The notes under the pieces were generated by a model. It was not told the origin of the DNA. It saw only the letters and a program-made list of their open reading frames with translations, and searched no databases. From NCBI GenBank assembly GCA_019234295.1, contig JAFALK010000048.1, forward strand, positions 26,560 through 90,559: a stretch of 64,000 nt of DNA. Direction: 5' to 3'. Positions 9,149-18,821 of this stretch are shown in pieces. How positions within the stretch are numbered: position 1 is the first letter of the stretch; every line of letters starts with the position of its first letter. A program made the position numbers and the translations under genes. This DNA is from Roseateles sp. GTDB lineage: Bacteria > Pseudomonadota > Gammaproteobacteria > Burkholderiales > Burkholderiaceae_C.

Positions 9149-9556
9149 ATGAAGCTGCGCGTCCTGCCCTTGCTGTTGGCGATGCTGGCGGGACGGGTAG
9201 GCGCGGACGGCATCGCGCAGCCGCTCGAGGGATTGACGGGCGATGCGGTGCGCGGTCGCGCCCTCGTCGCCAGCCGGCAGCAAGGTCTGTGCCTTCTGTG
9301 TCACAGCGGGCCCATTGCCGAGGAGCGCTTCCAGGGCACGCTCGCACCCAATCTGGCGGGCACTGCGTCGCGCTGGTCAGCCGCCGAACTGCGGCTCAAG
9401 CTCGTTGACAGCCAGCGCCAGAACCCGGACAGCATCATGCCCGCCTACTACCGTGTCGAGGGCCTGACCCAGGTCGGCCGCGAATGGCGCGGGCGCACGA
9501 TCTTCACGGCCCAGCAGCTCGAAGATGTGCTGGCCTATCTTCTGACCCTCAAATGA
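9149..9556 (+). CDS. soxX: Sulfur-oxidation c-type cytochrome SoxX
   Basis: This 135-residue exported monoheme cytochrome has a signal peptide (MKLRVLPLLLAMLAGRVGA) and a CLLCH heme site followed by the SoxX-typical RFQGTLAPNLAG, NPDSIMPAYYR (axial Met) and QLEDVLAYLLTLK. With SoxA it forms the SoxAX complex that attaches thiosulfate to the SoxY cysteine. It starts 2 bp after the molybdenum hydroxylase gene and its stop overlaps the soxY start, so all these genes probably share a transcript. Confidence 0.93.
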   Translation: MKLRVLPLLLAMLAGRVGADGIAQPLEGLTGDAVRGRALVASRQQGLCLLCHSGPIAEERFQGTLAPNLAGTASRWSAAELRLKLVDSQRQNPDSIMPAYYRVEGLTQVGREWRGRTIFTAQQLEDVLAYLLTLK

Positions 9557-9984
9557 TGCGGCGACGTAACGCCTTGCTTGCACTGACCGGCGCCGTGCTG
9601 CTGCGCCCGGCGCGCGCCAGCACTGAGGAGCTGCGTGCCGCCATCCTGGCCTATACCGGCGGCATCGAGCCATCTCCCGGCCCCGTGCAGATCGACATCG
9701 CGCCGCTGGTGGAGAACGGCAATGCCGTGCCGCTGACTGTCCGTGTGCAGAGCCCCATGACGCCGGCTGACCACGTGCAGGCGATCGCCGTGTTCAACCA
9801 GCTCAACCCGCAGCGCGACGTGGCCCGCTTCACGCTGAGCCCGGCGCTTGGCCGCGCCCAGGTCGGCACCCGCATCCGCCTCGCCACGAGCCAGCAGCTC
9901 GTGGCCGTGGCGCGGCTGAGCGATGGCCGCTTTGTCTCGCAGGCTGTGGACGTGGTGGTCACGCTCGCGGCCTGCGTCGAGTAA
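9553..9984 (+). CDS. soxY: Thiosulfate carrier SoxY, variant C-terminus
   Basis: This protein of about 143 residues has an N-terminal RR-containing leader (MMRRRNALLALTGAVLL) and the SoxY body (QSPMTPADHVQAIAVFNQLNPQRDVARF). SoxY normally ends with the swinging-arm GGCGG whose Cys carries the sulfur substrate. Here the protein ends ...VTLAACVE, keeping a Cys three residues from the end but losing all flanking glycines. This affects SoxB, SoxAX and SoxCD access, so it may be a specialised or partly defective carrier. Overlapping ATGATG gives two possible starts (9553 or 9556). Confidence 0.88.
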   Translation: MMRRRNALLALTGAVLLRPARASTEELRAAILAYTGGIEPSPGPVQIDIAPLVENGNAVPLTVRVQSPMTPADHVQAIAVFNQLNPQRDVARFTLSPALGRAQVGTRIRLATSQQLVAVARLSDGRFVSQAVDVVVTLAACVE

Positions 9985-9987
9985 GCC

Positions 9988-10311
9988 ATGGCCCGCACGC
10001 TTATCACGGTCCCAGCCAGCGCGCGGCGCGGTGAGTTGATCGAGATCCGCTGCCTGATCGCCCACCCCATGGAGACGGGCTACCGGCGTGGCGACGACGG
10101 TCTTCTCCTGCCGCGCAATCTGATCCGGCGCTTCCGCTGCTACGTCGGCGACGAGCTCGTCTTCGAGGCCGAGTTGTTCGCCGCCGTGGCGGCCAATCCC
10201 CTGCTCAGCTTCTGGCTGCGCGCCGAGGCCAGCGGCACACTGCGCTTCGTCTGGGAGGGCGACCAGAACTTTGCGCAGACCGAGCATGCGGCGCTGAACG
10301 TCACGCCATGA
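9988..10311 (+). CDS. soxZ: Thiosulfate carrier partner SoxZ
   Basis: This 107-residue protein has the SoxZ immunoglobulin-like fold signature (IRCLIAHPMETGYRR, then IRRFRCYVGDELVFEAELF and NPLLSFWLRAE) and, as usual, no signal peptide because it is exported with SoxY. It lies 3 bp after soxY and overlaps soxA by 4 bp. Length is normal, and its presence supports a functional SoxYZ pair despite the SoxY tail change. Confidence 0.93.
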   Translation: MARTLITVPASARRGELIEIRCLIAHPMETGYRRGDDGLLLPRNLIRRFRCYVGDELVFEAELFAAVAANPLLSFWLRAEASGTLRFVWEGDQNFAQTEHAALNVTP

Positions 10312-11033
10312 AGGCCGCGCTGCTTCTGGCCCTTGCGCTCCTGGCTCCCCAAGATCCTCAAGATCCTCAAGAGGACGCTCGCCGCAGCGGCTTCGAGACC
10401 ATGAGCCCGGCCCTTCAGGCCATGCAGCGCGACGACGCCACCAACCCGGCCTGGCTCTGGGTGGAAAACGGCCGCGCGCTGTGGCGTGAGCGCGGCTGCG
10501 TGCGCTGCCATGGCGAGGCGGAGCAGAGCATGCGCGGTGTGGCGGCGCGCTACCCCGCCTGGGACGGCCGGCTGCAGCGCCCACTCACCCTGGCGCAGCG
10601 TATCCAGCACGAGGGTCCGGTCCTGGCCGCGGACAGCGAGGAGCTGCTGAGTCTCGCGGCCTATGTCGGCCTGCAGTCGCGCGGCCTGCCGATCGCACCG
10701 CCTGCAGACGTGCGGCTCGATCCGCATCGCAAGCGGGGCAGGGCGTTGTTCGAGAAGCGCGTCGGCCAGCTGAACCTGTCCTGCGCTCAATGTCACGATC
10801 AGCGGGCCGGCGAAAAGCTCGGCGGCGCCCTGATTCCGCAGGCGCATCCGACAGGTTATCCGCTCTACCGGCTCGAATGGCAATCGCTCGGCTCGCTCAC
10901 GCGCCGGCTGCGCAACTGCACCGCGGGCGTTCGGGCCGAACCCTTCGACGATTCGGCGCTGGTCGACCTGGAGCTCTACTTGATGGAGCGGGCGGCGGGC
11001 ATGAAGATCGACACTCCCGCAGTGCGGCCCTGA
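10308..11033 (+). CDS. soxA: Diheme cytochrome SoxA
   Basis: This 241-residue protein has two heme sites, CVRCH (about residue 64) and CAQCH (about residue 159), and the later RNCTAGVRAEPF whose Cys is the modified axial/active-site ligand of SoxA. It is therefore the diheme form and should pair with SoxX. The N-terminus is hydrophobic (KAALLLALALLA) but followed directly by a DPQDPQED tandem repeat, an unusual cleavage region. It is the last gene of the soxXYZA run; no soxB, soxC or soxD follows. Confidence 0.92.
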   Translation: MKAALLLALALLAPQDPQDPQEDARRSGFETMSPALQAMQRDDATNPAWLWVENGRALWRERGCVRCHGEAEQSMRGVAARYPAWDGRLQRPLTLAQRIQHEGPVLAADSEELLSLAAYVGLQSRGLPIAPPADVRLDPHRKRGRALFEKRVGQLNLSCAQCHDQRAGEKLGGALIPQAHPTGYPLYRLEWQSLGSLTRRLRNCTAGVRAEPFDDSALVDLELYLMERAAGMKIDTPAVRP

Positions 11034-11154
11034 TCCGTGCATCGGCCGATTTGCCGCGGCTGTTCCACCCCAGCTGCAGCCTGTCGCGCGGGCCGTGCAG
11101 CGCCCGGCCTGCGAACATAAGCTTCGCTCATCGTTCAACCCTCCGGAGTCCACT

Positions 11155-11490
11155 ATGTCCAACGCCGACGAACTCTCCAAGCTTGCCGACCTGCATCAGC
11201 GGGGCGTCCTTTCTGATGAGGAATTCGCCCAGGCCAAGGCACGCGTGCTCGGCGGTATCGGTGGCGGCACTTACGGCGATCCGGGTGCTGCGGGGCCTGC
11301 CGCATCCGAGCTGCACAACCTGCGCCGCAGCCGCAGCGACGCCTGGGTGGGCGGTGTGTGCGGCGGCGTGGCTCGCTTCACGGGCGTGCCGGCCTGGGTC
11401 TGGCGCCTGCTCTTCATCGCCCTGGTGCTGTGCGCGGGCTCGGGATTCCTGCTGTACCTGCTGCTTTGGATCTTTGTGCCGGCCGAGTGA
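11155..11490 (+). CDS. SHOCT plus PspC domain membrane protein
   Basis: This 111-residue protein starts with a SHOCT-like short domain (LSKLADLHQRGVLSDEEFAQAKARVLG) and continues with a PspC domain (WVGGVCGGVARFTGVPAWVWRLLF) that ends in one or two membrane segments. PspC-type proteins sense envelope stress or act at the inner membrane. The start at 11155 has a CGGAG ribosome site; an in-frame upstream extension has no family support. No psp genes are nearby, so its partner is unknown. Confidence 0.85.
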   Translation: MSNADELSKLADLHQRGVLSDEEFAQAKARVLGGIGGGTYGDPGAAGPAASELHNLRRSRSDAWVGGVCGGVARFTGVPAWVWRLLFIALVLCAGSGFLLYLLLWIFVPAE

Positions 11491-11513
11491 AGTTCTGTTG
11501 AAATCGGGGGCAG

Positions 11514-12605
11514 ATGCAAGCCAGCGCCGAATCGCCCCCGACCCTGATCCGCGACGCGAACACCACGCGGCTCGCAGGCGCCTGGACGCTGCTGTATCTG
11601 CGTGAGCGCTTCGACGAACTGGGCATGCAGGCTGCCGCGGCCCGCGATGCGGCCTGGGACCTGAGCGAGGTCCAGCGCTTGGACCATGCCGGCGCGCTCA
11701 TGCTGTGGCAGGCTTGGGGCGGCAAGCGCCCCGAGCAGTTGCATTGGCGGCCCGAACACGAGGCGCTCTTCTCCGGCATGGACACACCGGCGCCGCCGCG
11801 CCCGCGCCGCCGTCTGGCGCGAGAGAGCGTGCAGCCCCTGCTGCTGGGATTTGCCAGCCACATGGTCGACGCCACGACCCTGCTGGGCCGCATCGTGCTC
11901 GATCTGATGCTGATCGCACGGCGGCCGCAGCTGATCGCCTGGCGCGACATCTCGGCGCAGATCTATCGCAGCGGCGCGCAGGCCTTGGGCATCACGGCGC
12001 TCGTGGGCTTTCTGGTCGGCATTACGCTGTCCTACCTGACCTCGCGCCAGCTCAAGAGCTATGGTGCAGACATCTTCGTCGTCAACATCCTCGGCCTGTC
12101 CGTCTGGCGCGAGCTCGGGCCGCTGCTGGCCGCCATCTTGCTGGCCGGGCGCAGTGGCTCCGCGATGACGGCGCAGCTCGGCGTCATGCGCGTCACGCAG
12201 GAGCTCGACGCGCTCTCGGTCATGGGCATTTCGCACACGGTGCGCCTGGTGATCCCGCGCATGCTGGCTCTGGGCTTGTCGATGCCGCTGGTGGTTGTGT
12301 GGACCAGCAGCCTCATCTTGTTCGGCGGCATGATTGCGGCCAGCGCCATCCTCGGTCTGGACTATGTGCAGTTCCTGCGCGGCGTGCCCGCGGCGGTGCC
12401 GATTGCCAACCTCTGGTTGGGCCTGGCCAAGTCCGTGGTCTTTGGCCTGCTGATTGCCTTCACGGCCTGCCACTACGGGCTGCGCATCAAGCCCAACAGC
12501 GTGAGCCTGGGCGCGGGCACGACCGATTCGGTGGTGGCCTCGATCACGATGGTGATCATCGTGGACGCGATCTTTGCCGTGGTCTTTTCGGATGTGGGTC
12601 TATGA
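11514..12605 (+). CDS. mlaE: MlaE-type lipid transport permease with N-terminal STAS-like domain
   Basis: The 363-residue protein has about 110 N-terminal residues resembling a STAS/MlaB domain (AAWDLSEVQRLDHAGALMLW) followed by an MlaE permease core (ELGPLLAAILLAGRSGSAMTAQLG, then MRVTQELDALSVMG and several membrane helices to the end). It works with the following ATPase, MCE protein and lipoprotein to move phospholipids or other lipids between membranes. Fusion of MlaB and MlaE functions explains why no separate mlaB is present. No mlaC or mlaA is found here, so this is the shorter four-gene type. Confidence 0.9.
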   Translation: MQASAESPPTLIRDANTTRLAGAWTLLYLRERFDELGMQAAAARDAAWDLSEVQRLDHAGALMLWQAWGGKRPEQLHWRPEHEALFSGMDTPAPPRPRRRLARESVQPLLLGFASHMVDATTLLGRIVLDLMLIARRPQLIAWRDISAQIYRSGAQALGITALVGFLVGITLSYLTSRQLKSYGADIFVVNILGLSVWRELGPLLAAILLAGRSGSAMTAQLGVMRVTQELDALSVMGISHTVRLVIPRMLALGLSMPLVVVWTSSLILFGGMIAASAILGLDYVQFLRGVPAAVPIANLWLGLAKSVVFGLLIAFTACHYGLRIKPNSVSLGAGTTDSVVASITMVIIVDAIFAVVFSDVGL

Positions 12606-12684
12606 ATGCAGCGCCGGGCCGCCCCGAGCAAGCTCGCATCCCCTCGGGGGATCGGGCGACGTCCTCATCGACCGAGGGGCGCGG

Positions 12685-13500
12685 ATGAGTGAGCCCGTCA
12701 TCGAAGTCAGGAACGTCACGACCGTGCTGGGCCGCGCCACCATCCATCGAGACTTGAGCCTGAGCGTCAACGCGAACGAGGTACTGGCCATCATCGGCGG
12801 CTCGGGCAGCGGCAAGACCACGCTGTTGCGTCTAATGCTGGGCCTGGAGCGGCCCACGGCCGGTGAGGTGCGCATCTTGGGCCAGGTGCTCGGCGAATGC
12901 GCGCATAGCGAGCTGGACCGTGTGCGCCATCGCTGGGGCGTGCTCTTCCAGCAAGGCGCGCTGTTCTCCTCGCTGACCGTGTTCGACAACGTGGCGCTGC
13001 CGCTGCGCGAGCTGGGCGGCGTGTCCAAGGAGATGATCACGCGCCTGGTGATGCGCAAGCTCGCCCAGGTCGGCTTGGCGGGCGGCGATGCGCTCAAGCT
13101 TCCGGCCGAGCTCTCGGGGGGGATGATCAAGCGCGTGTCGCTGGCCCGCGCGCTCATCCTGGACCCGCAGCTGCTCTTCCTCGATGAGCCGACCGCCGGC
13201 CTGGATCCGGCGAGCAGCAAGAAGTTCGTCCAGCTGATTGAGGCCATGCGAGCCGAGATGAAGCTCACCGTCGTCATGATCACGCACGATGTGGACACGC
13301 TCTTCGCGCTCGTCGACCGCGTGGCTGTGCTGGCCGACAAGCACCTGGTCGCCCTGGGTACGCTAGGCGAGGTGGTCCGACAACAGCACCCCTTCATCAA
13401 CACCTTCTTCCTCGGCCATGCGGATCGCTGCGCGGAGGAGAATCTGCGCCACTACCGGGTGGAGCTGTCCACGGCCTCCCTGCTCGAACAGGAAATGTGA
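12685..13500 (+). CDS. mlaF: MlaF-type ABC transporter ATPase
   Basis: This 271-residue ATPase has Walker A GGSGSGKTTLL, signature LSGGMIKRVSLARAL and Walker B LLFLDEPTAGLD with the H-loop MITHD. The start is the ATG giving MSEPVIEVRNV; the frame extends upstream in a region without family similarity. It lies 79 bp after the permease gene and its stop abuts the MCE gene at 13501. It energises the lipid transporter from the cytosol. Confidence 0.92.
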   Translation: MSEPVIEVRNVTTVLGRATIHRDLSLSVNANEVLAIIGGSGSGKTTLLRLMLGLERPTAGEVRILGQVLGECAHSELDRVRHRWGVLFQQGALFSSLTVFDNVALPLRELGGVSKEMITRLVMRKLAQVGLAGGDALKLPAELSGGMIKRVSLARALILDPQLLFLDEPTAGLDPASSKKFVQLIEAMRAEMKLTVVMITHDVDTLFALVDRVAVLADKHLVALGTLGEVVRQQHPFINTFFLGHADRCAEENLRHYRVELSTASLLEQEM

Positions 13501-14433
13501 ATGGAGAACAAGGCCCACGCGTTGGCAACTGGACTCTTCGTGCTGCTGCTGGGCGCCGCGCTCATCGGCGTGATCGCCTGGTTCCAGGGCGACCACCACA
13601 GCACGCACTCCTACACCGTGGTGGCGCGCCACGGCGTGCCAGGACTCAACATCAAGGCGCCGGTCAAGCTCTCGGGCGTGGTGATCGGCAAAGTGGAGGA
13701 CATCGCCTTCGACGCGGCCGACGCGAGCCAGGTGCTGGTCTCCGTCGAGGTCGATGCGGATGCGCCGCTGAAGTCCAACACCCGTGCGCGCCTGGGCTAC
13801 CAGGGCATCACGGGCCTGTCCTTCATCGATCTCGGCCGCGACGAGGAGCAGCCCGTGGGCGCGCCGCTCGCCGAAGGGGCGCGCATCGAGCTGCGCTCTT
13901 CCACGCTCGACGAACTGATGGGCAACGCACCGCGCGTGCTGGCCAGTATCGACGCAGCCGCGCGCCGGGTGGCCGGCATGCTCGATGGCGATCATCAGCA
14001 GCAGCTGTTCCAGGCGGTAAAGAGCATCGACGCCGCCGCGCAAAGCGTGACCCGCCTGGCCGACGACGCCCGAGCGCTGCAGCCCGATGCCCGCAGGCTG
14101 ATGGGCAAGGCGGGCGATACGCTGGCCCATGTGGATGCCATGAGCGAGGATGCCCAGCAGCTTGCCCGCGAATGGCGCGAACGTGCCGCTGTGATGGACC
14201 GCGTGGGCGCGGCGGCCGATCAGCTGCAGAGCACGGCCAAGCGACTGGAGCTGGCCATCGCCGGGCCCGAGAAGGGCGATCGCAAGGCCCTCGTGGAGGC
14301 CGTCAACAACGCGGCCGACGCCGTCGCCCGGGCGGCCAAGGCCTTGCAGGAGCAACCGCAGGGCGTGCTGCTCGGAGCGCCCAGGCCGCCGCCCGGACCG
14401 GGCGAACCGGGTTTTGATGCGAACCGCAAATGA
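13501..14433 (+). CDS. MlaD-family (MCE domain) substrate-binding protein
   Basis: This 310-residue protein has one N-terminal membrane helix (HALATGLFVLLLGAALIGVIAW), an MCE domain (about residues 35-120, with GVPGLNIKAPVKLSGVVIGKV and LGYQGITGLSFIDL) and a long, helical C-terminal tail rich in Ala, Asp and Gln. It is anchored in the inner membrane and binds lipid in the periplasm. It is immediately adjacent to the ATPase gene and overlaps the lipoprotein gene by 4 bp, so one transcript is likely. Confidence 0.9.
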   Translation: MENKAHALATGLFVLLLGAALIGVIAWFQGDHHSTHSYTVVARHGVPGLNIKAPVKLSGVVIGKVEDIAFDAADASQVLVSVEVDADAPLKSNTRARLGYQGITGLSFIDLGRDEEQPVGAPLAEGARIELRSSTLDELMGNAPRVLASIDAAARRVAGMLDGDHQQQLFQAVKSIDAAAQSVTRLADDARALQPDARRLMGKAGDTLAHVDAMSEDAQQLAREWRERAAVMDRVGAAADQLQSTAKRLELAIAGPEKGDRKALVEAVNNAADAVARAAKALQEQPQGVLLGAPRPPPGPGEPGFDANRK

Positions 14434-14951
14434 GAAGGCTGACCATGCGCGCATTGCCGCTGATGCTCACCGTGTTCCTGGCCGGCTGCTCGGTACTGCC
14501 GCCCGCGCCGCCCGCGCCCGCCGTGTACGACTTCGGCCCGCCGGCTGGCGCGCTGAAGGCAGGTATTAAGCTCCAGGGCGTGGACAGTCCCGAGTGGCTG
14601 GAGTCCACTGCCATGCTCTACCGCATGGGTGAGCCGAACCGTTTGCTGAGCTTCCGCGACAGCCGCTGGTCGGCCGAGCCGGCCGCGCTGCTGGCCGAGC
14701 GCGTGCAGCAGCGCCTGTCACCACAGGAGCCCTTGCGTGCATTGAGTCTGTCGCTGGAAGTCTTCGAGCAGCGCTTCTCGTCGCAGTCGCAGAGCGAGGT
14801 CTGCGTGCGTGTTCGTGCCCGGCTGGGCGATCGCCAGCAGAGCTTCGAAGTCAGGCAGGCCGGCGGGGCGGACGCGGCCAGCGGCGCGAAGGCCCTGGCG
14901 CGGGCCAGCGATGCGTTGATCGAGCAGCTGCTCGATTGGGCCGCTCAGTGA
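14430..14951 (+). CDS. ABC transporter auxiliary lipoprotein (PqiC/LptE-like)
   Basis: This 173-residue protein has a lipoprotein signal with lipobox LAGC (about residues 17-20) followed by a PqiC-like domain (YDFGPPAG, later LLSFRDSRWSAEPAALLAERVQQRL). Such proteins sit in the outer membrane and complete MCE-type lipid transport systems. The start overlaps the MCE gene stop (ATGA). Its 3' end overlaps the opposite-strand J-domain gene by 7 bp. Confidence 0.82.
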   Translation: MRRLTMRALPLMLTVFLAGCSVLPPAPPAPAVYDFGPPAGALKAGIKLQGVDSPEWLESTAMLYRMGEPNRLLSFRDSRWSAEPAALLAERVQQRLSPQEPLRALSLSLEVFEQRFSSQSQSEVCVRVRARLGDRQQSFEVRQAGGADAASGAKALARASDALIEQLLDWAAQ

Positions 14952-15796
14952 GCTGAGAGACCCGCGCCGCGATCCATGCAGCGGCGCAGAAAGGATTCGG
15001 CCAGCTCGGAGTCGGCGTCCAGACGCTGACCGATGTAGATCTCCTGGCGGCGCTCGGCGATCTGGGCGCGCAGCCGGGAAGCCATGACGCCCAGCGGATC
15101 GAGGCCCAGTTCCTCAGATTTCAGGATCGCTTCGCTGAGCTTGGCCACGGCATGGTTGTCGAGCACGGCACGATGGGCCTGGACCACACGCAAGCGCCCT
15201 TGCACGGCGACTTCGCTGCTGGTGAGCCAGTGGCGGATCGCATCGGCATTGCCGCCCGTGACCTTGACGGAGTCCTCGCCGGCGGCCAGCAACAAGCGTT
15301 CGAGCGTTTTGCGGTCGCCGCGGTCGTAGGACTGGTTCACGAGCATCATCTGCTCCTCGCGCTGGCGCCGCTGGGCGTCGCTGCTGGCGAGGTCCGGGTG
15401 GAAGCGCTTGGCCGCGCGCCGATACAGGGTTTTGAGCGGCGGGGGACCCAGTTCGATCCAGCCGCCCTCGGGCTCGACGGGGAACGGGGCGCCGGCCGGC
15501 AATTGCGGCAACTGGGGCAGGGCAGTGGGCTGCGGCGCCTTGGGCAAACGCGCCTGCACGCCATTGCGTTGCAGGGCCTGGGCCAGCAGGGTGGTGGCGC
15601 TGTGAAGCTGGGATTCGAGTGCGTCCAGCTCCATGTAGAGCGGCGCCAGCGCGCTGGTGTAGCGATCGACAAAGACCTGAAGCCGGGCACGCTGCACGGC
15701 GAACTGCTGTTCCTGTTCGGCGAGGTGGGTCTTGAGATCTTGGAGGAGGGAGCGACGTTTGGCCAGATCGTGATTGGTCATGGTCGTATTGCTCAT
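14945..15796 (-). CDS. J-domain protein
   Basis: This 283-residue protein has an N-terminal coiled-coil-like region (about 1-90, KTHLAEQEQQFAVQRARLQVF), a Pro-rich linker and a J-domain-like segment with the HPD motif (LKTLYRRAAKRFHPDLASS) near residue 135, then a helical C-terminal part. HPD implies stimulation of a DnaK-type ATPase. There is no Gly/Phe or zinc-finger region, so it is not DnaJ itself. I chose the start giving MSNTTMTNH; a start 36 bp upstream is also open. Its client is unknown. Confidence 0.75.
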   Translation of the reverse strand: MSNTTMTNHDLAKRRSLLQDLKTHLAEQEQQFAVQRARLQVFVDRYTSALAPLYMELDALESQLHSATTLLAQALQRNGVQARLPKAPQPTALPQLPQLPAGAPFPVEPEGGWIELGPPPLKTLYRRAAKRFHPDLASSDAQRRQREEQMMLVNQSYDRGDRKTLERLLLAAGEDSVKVTGGNADAIRHWLTSSEVAVQGRLRVVQAHRAVLDNHAVAKLSEAILKSEELGLDPLGVMASRLRAQIAERRQEIYIGQRLDADSELAESFLRRCMDRGAGLSAH

Positions 15797-15836
15797 GCCC
15801 AGATTGTGAGGCCAAGCGGCAGGGGCTCGCATAGAA

Positions 15837-15868
15837 AAACAGCCTCCACGAGGGAGGCTGTTTCAATC
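15837..15868 (-). terminator. Rho-independent terminator of hppA
   Basis: Perfect 11-bp arms AAACAGCCTCC (15837-15847) and GGAGGCTGTTT (15853-15863) enclose a 5-base loop. On the minus strand the hairpin ends in a run of T, just after the hppA stop at 15890. Confidence 0.85.
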
Positions 15869-15889
15869 TGGACTAGGTATTTTCCCGGA

Positions 15890-18064
<2,175 letters not shown>

Positions 18065-18232
18065 CAAGGATCTCCTTTGAATGCTCTTTCTAGAAGGGCT
18101 TGTGGCCTCCGCAACGCAGGCCCAGGCTCGGGCGGAGCTTACGGGAGCGTCTGTGACGGGCTGATTGGCGTTTCCCTGGGTGTGGTGCTCGGTAGAATGC
18201 GGGTTTCCCCCAAAACCCAAGACTGAAGTCTC

Positions 18233-18772
18233 ATGAGCCTGCACAACGTCAAACCGGGCGACAAGGCCCCGGAACAGTTCAACGTCGTCATCGAAATCCC
18301 GATGAACGCCGACCCGATCAAGTACGAAGTGGACAAGGAGTCCGGCGCCCTGTTCGTCGACCGCTTCATGACCACGGCCATGCACTATCCGTGCAACTAC
18401 GGCTACATCCCCCGCACCCTGTCGGACGATGGTGACCCGGTGGATGTGCTGGTCATCACCCCCTTCCCGCTGACGCCCGGAGTGGTCGTGACCTGCCGCC
18501 CCATTGGCGTGCTCAAGATGACCGACGAAGCCGGCGGCGACGCCAAGCTGCTGGCCGTCCCCACGAGCAAGATCTTGCCCATGTACGACCACTGGCAAAA
18601 GCCCGAGGACGTGAACAAGATGCGCCTGAACGCCATCCAGCACTTCTTCGAGCACTACAAGGACCTGGAAAAGGGCAAATGGGTCAAGGTCGACGGCTGG
18701 GAAGGCCCCGAGTCCGCCAAGGCCGAGATCGTCTCGGGCATCAAGGCCTACGCCGAAGCCCAGCCCAAGTAA
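18233..18772 (+). CDS. ppa: Soluble inorganic pyrophosphatase (family I)
   Basis: This 179-residue cytosolic enzyme hydrolyses pyrophosphate and pulls biosynthetic reactions forward. The family I signature [10 protein letters not shown] (about residues 64-73) supplies the Mg-binding Asp residues, and YGYIPRT and KVDGWE are also typical. Length is normal. It is divergent from hppA across 168 bp and ends at a strong terminator. Confidence 0.96.
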   Translation: MSLHNVKPGDKAPEQFNVVIEIPMNADPIKYEVDKESGALFVDRFMTTAMHYPCNYGYIPRTLSDDGDPVDVLVITPFPLTPGVVVTCRPIGVLKMTDEAGGDAKLLAVPTSKILPMYDHWQKPEDVNKMRLNAIQHFFEHYKDLEKGKWVKVDGWEGPESAKAEIVSGIKAYAEAQPK

Positions 18773-18797
18773 GGCCCGGCCCCACGGCCGACGACGA

Positions 18798-18821
18798 AGC
18801 GCCCCGCGGGGCGCTTTTTTT
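18798..18821 (+). terminator. Terminator of ppa
   Basis: Self-complementary AGCGCCCC/GGGGCGCT arms (18798-18815) are followed by seven T, ending at the stop of the convergent gene. Confidence 0.9.

Noticed and set aside
6897..9347. Long minus-strand frame opposite the molybdenum hydroxylase
   Set aside because: Composition (His, Gly, Arg, Val) is that of an antisense shadow; the plus strand has full cofactor motifs.
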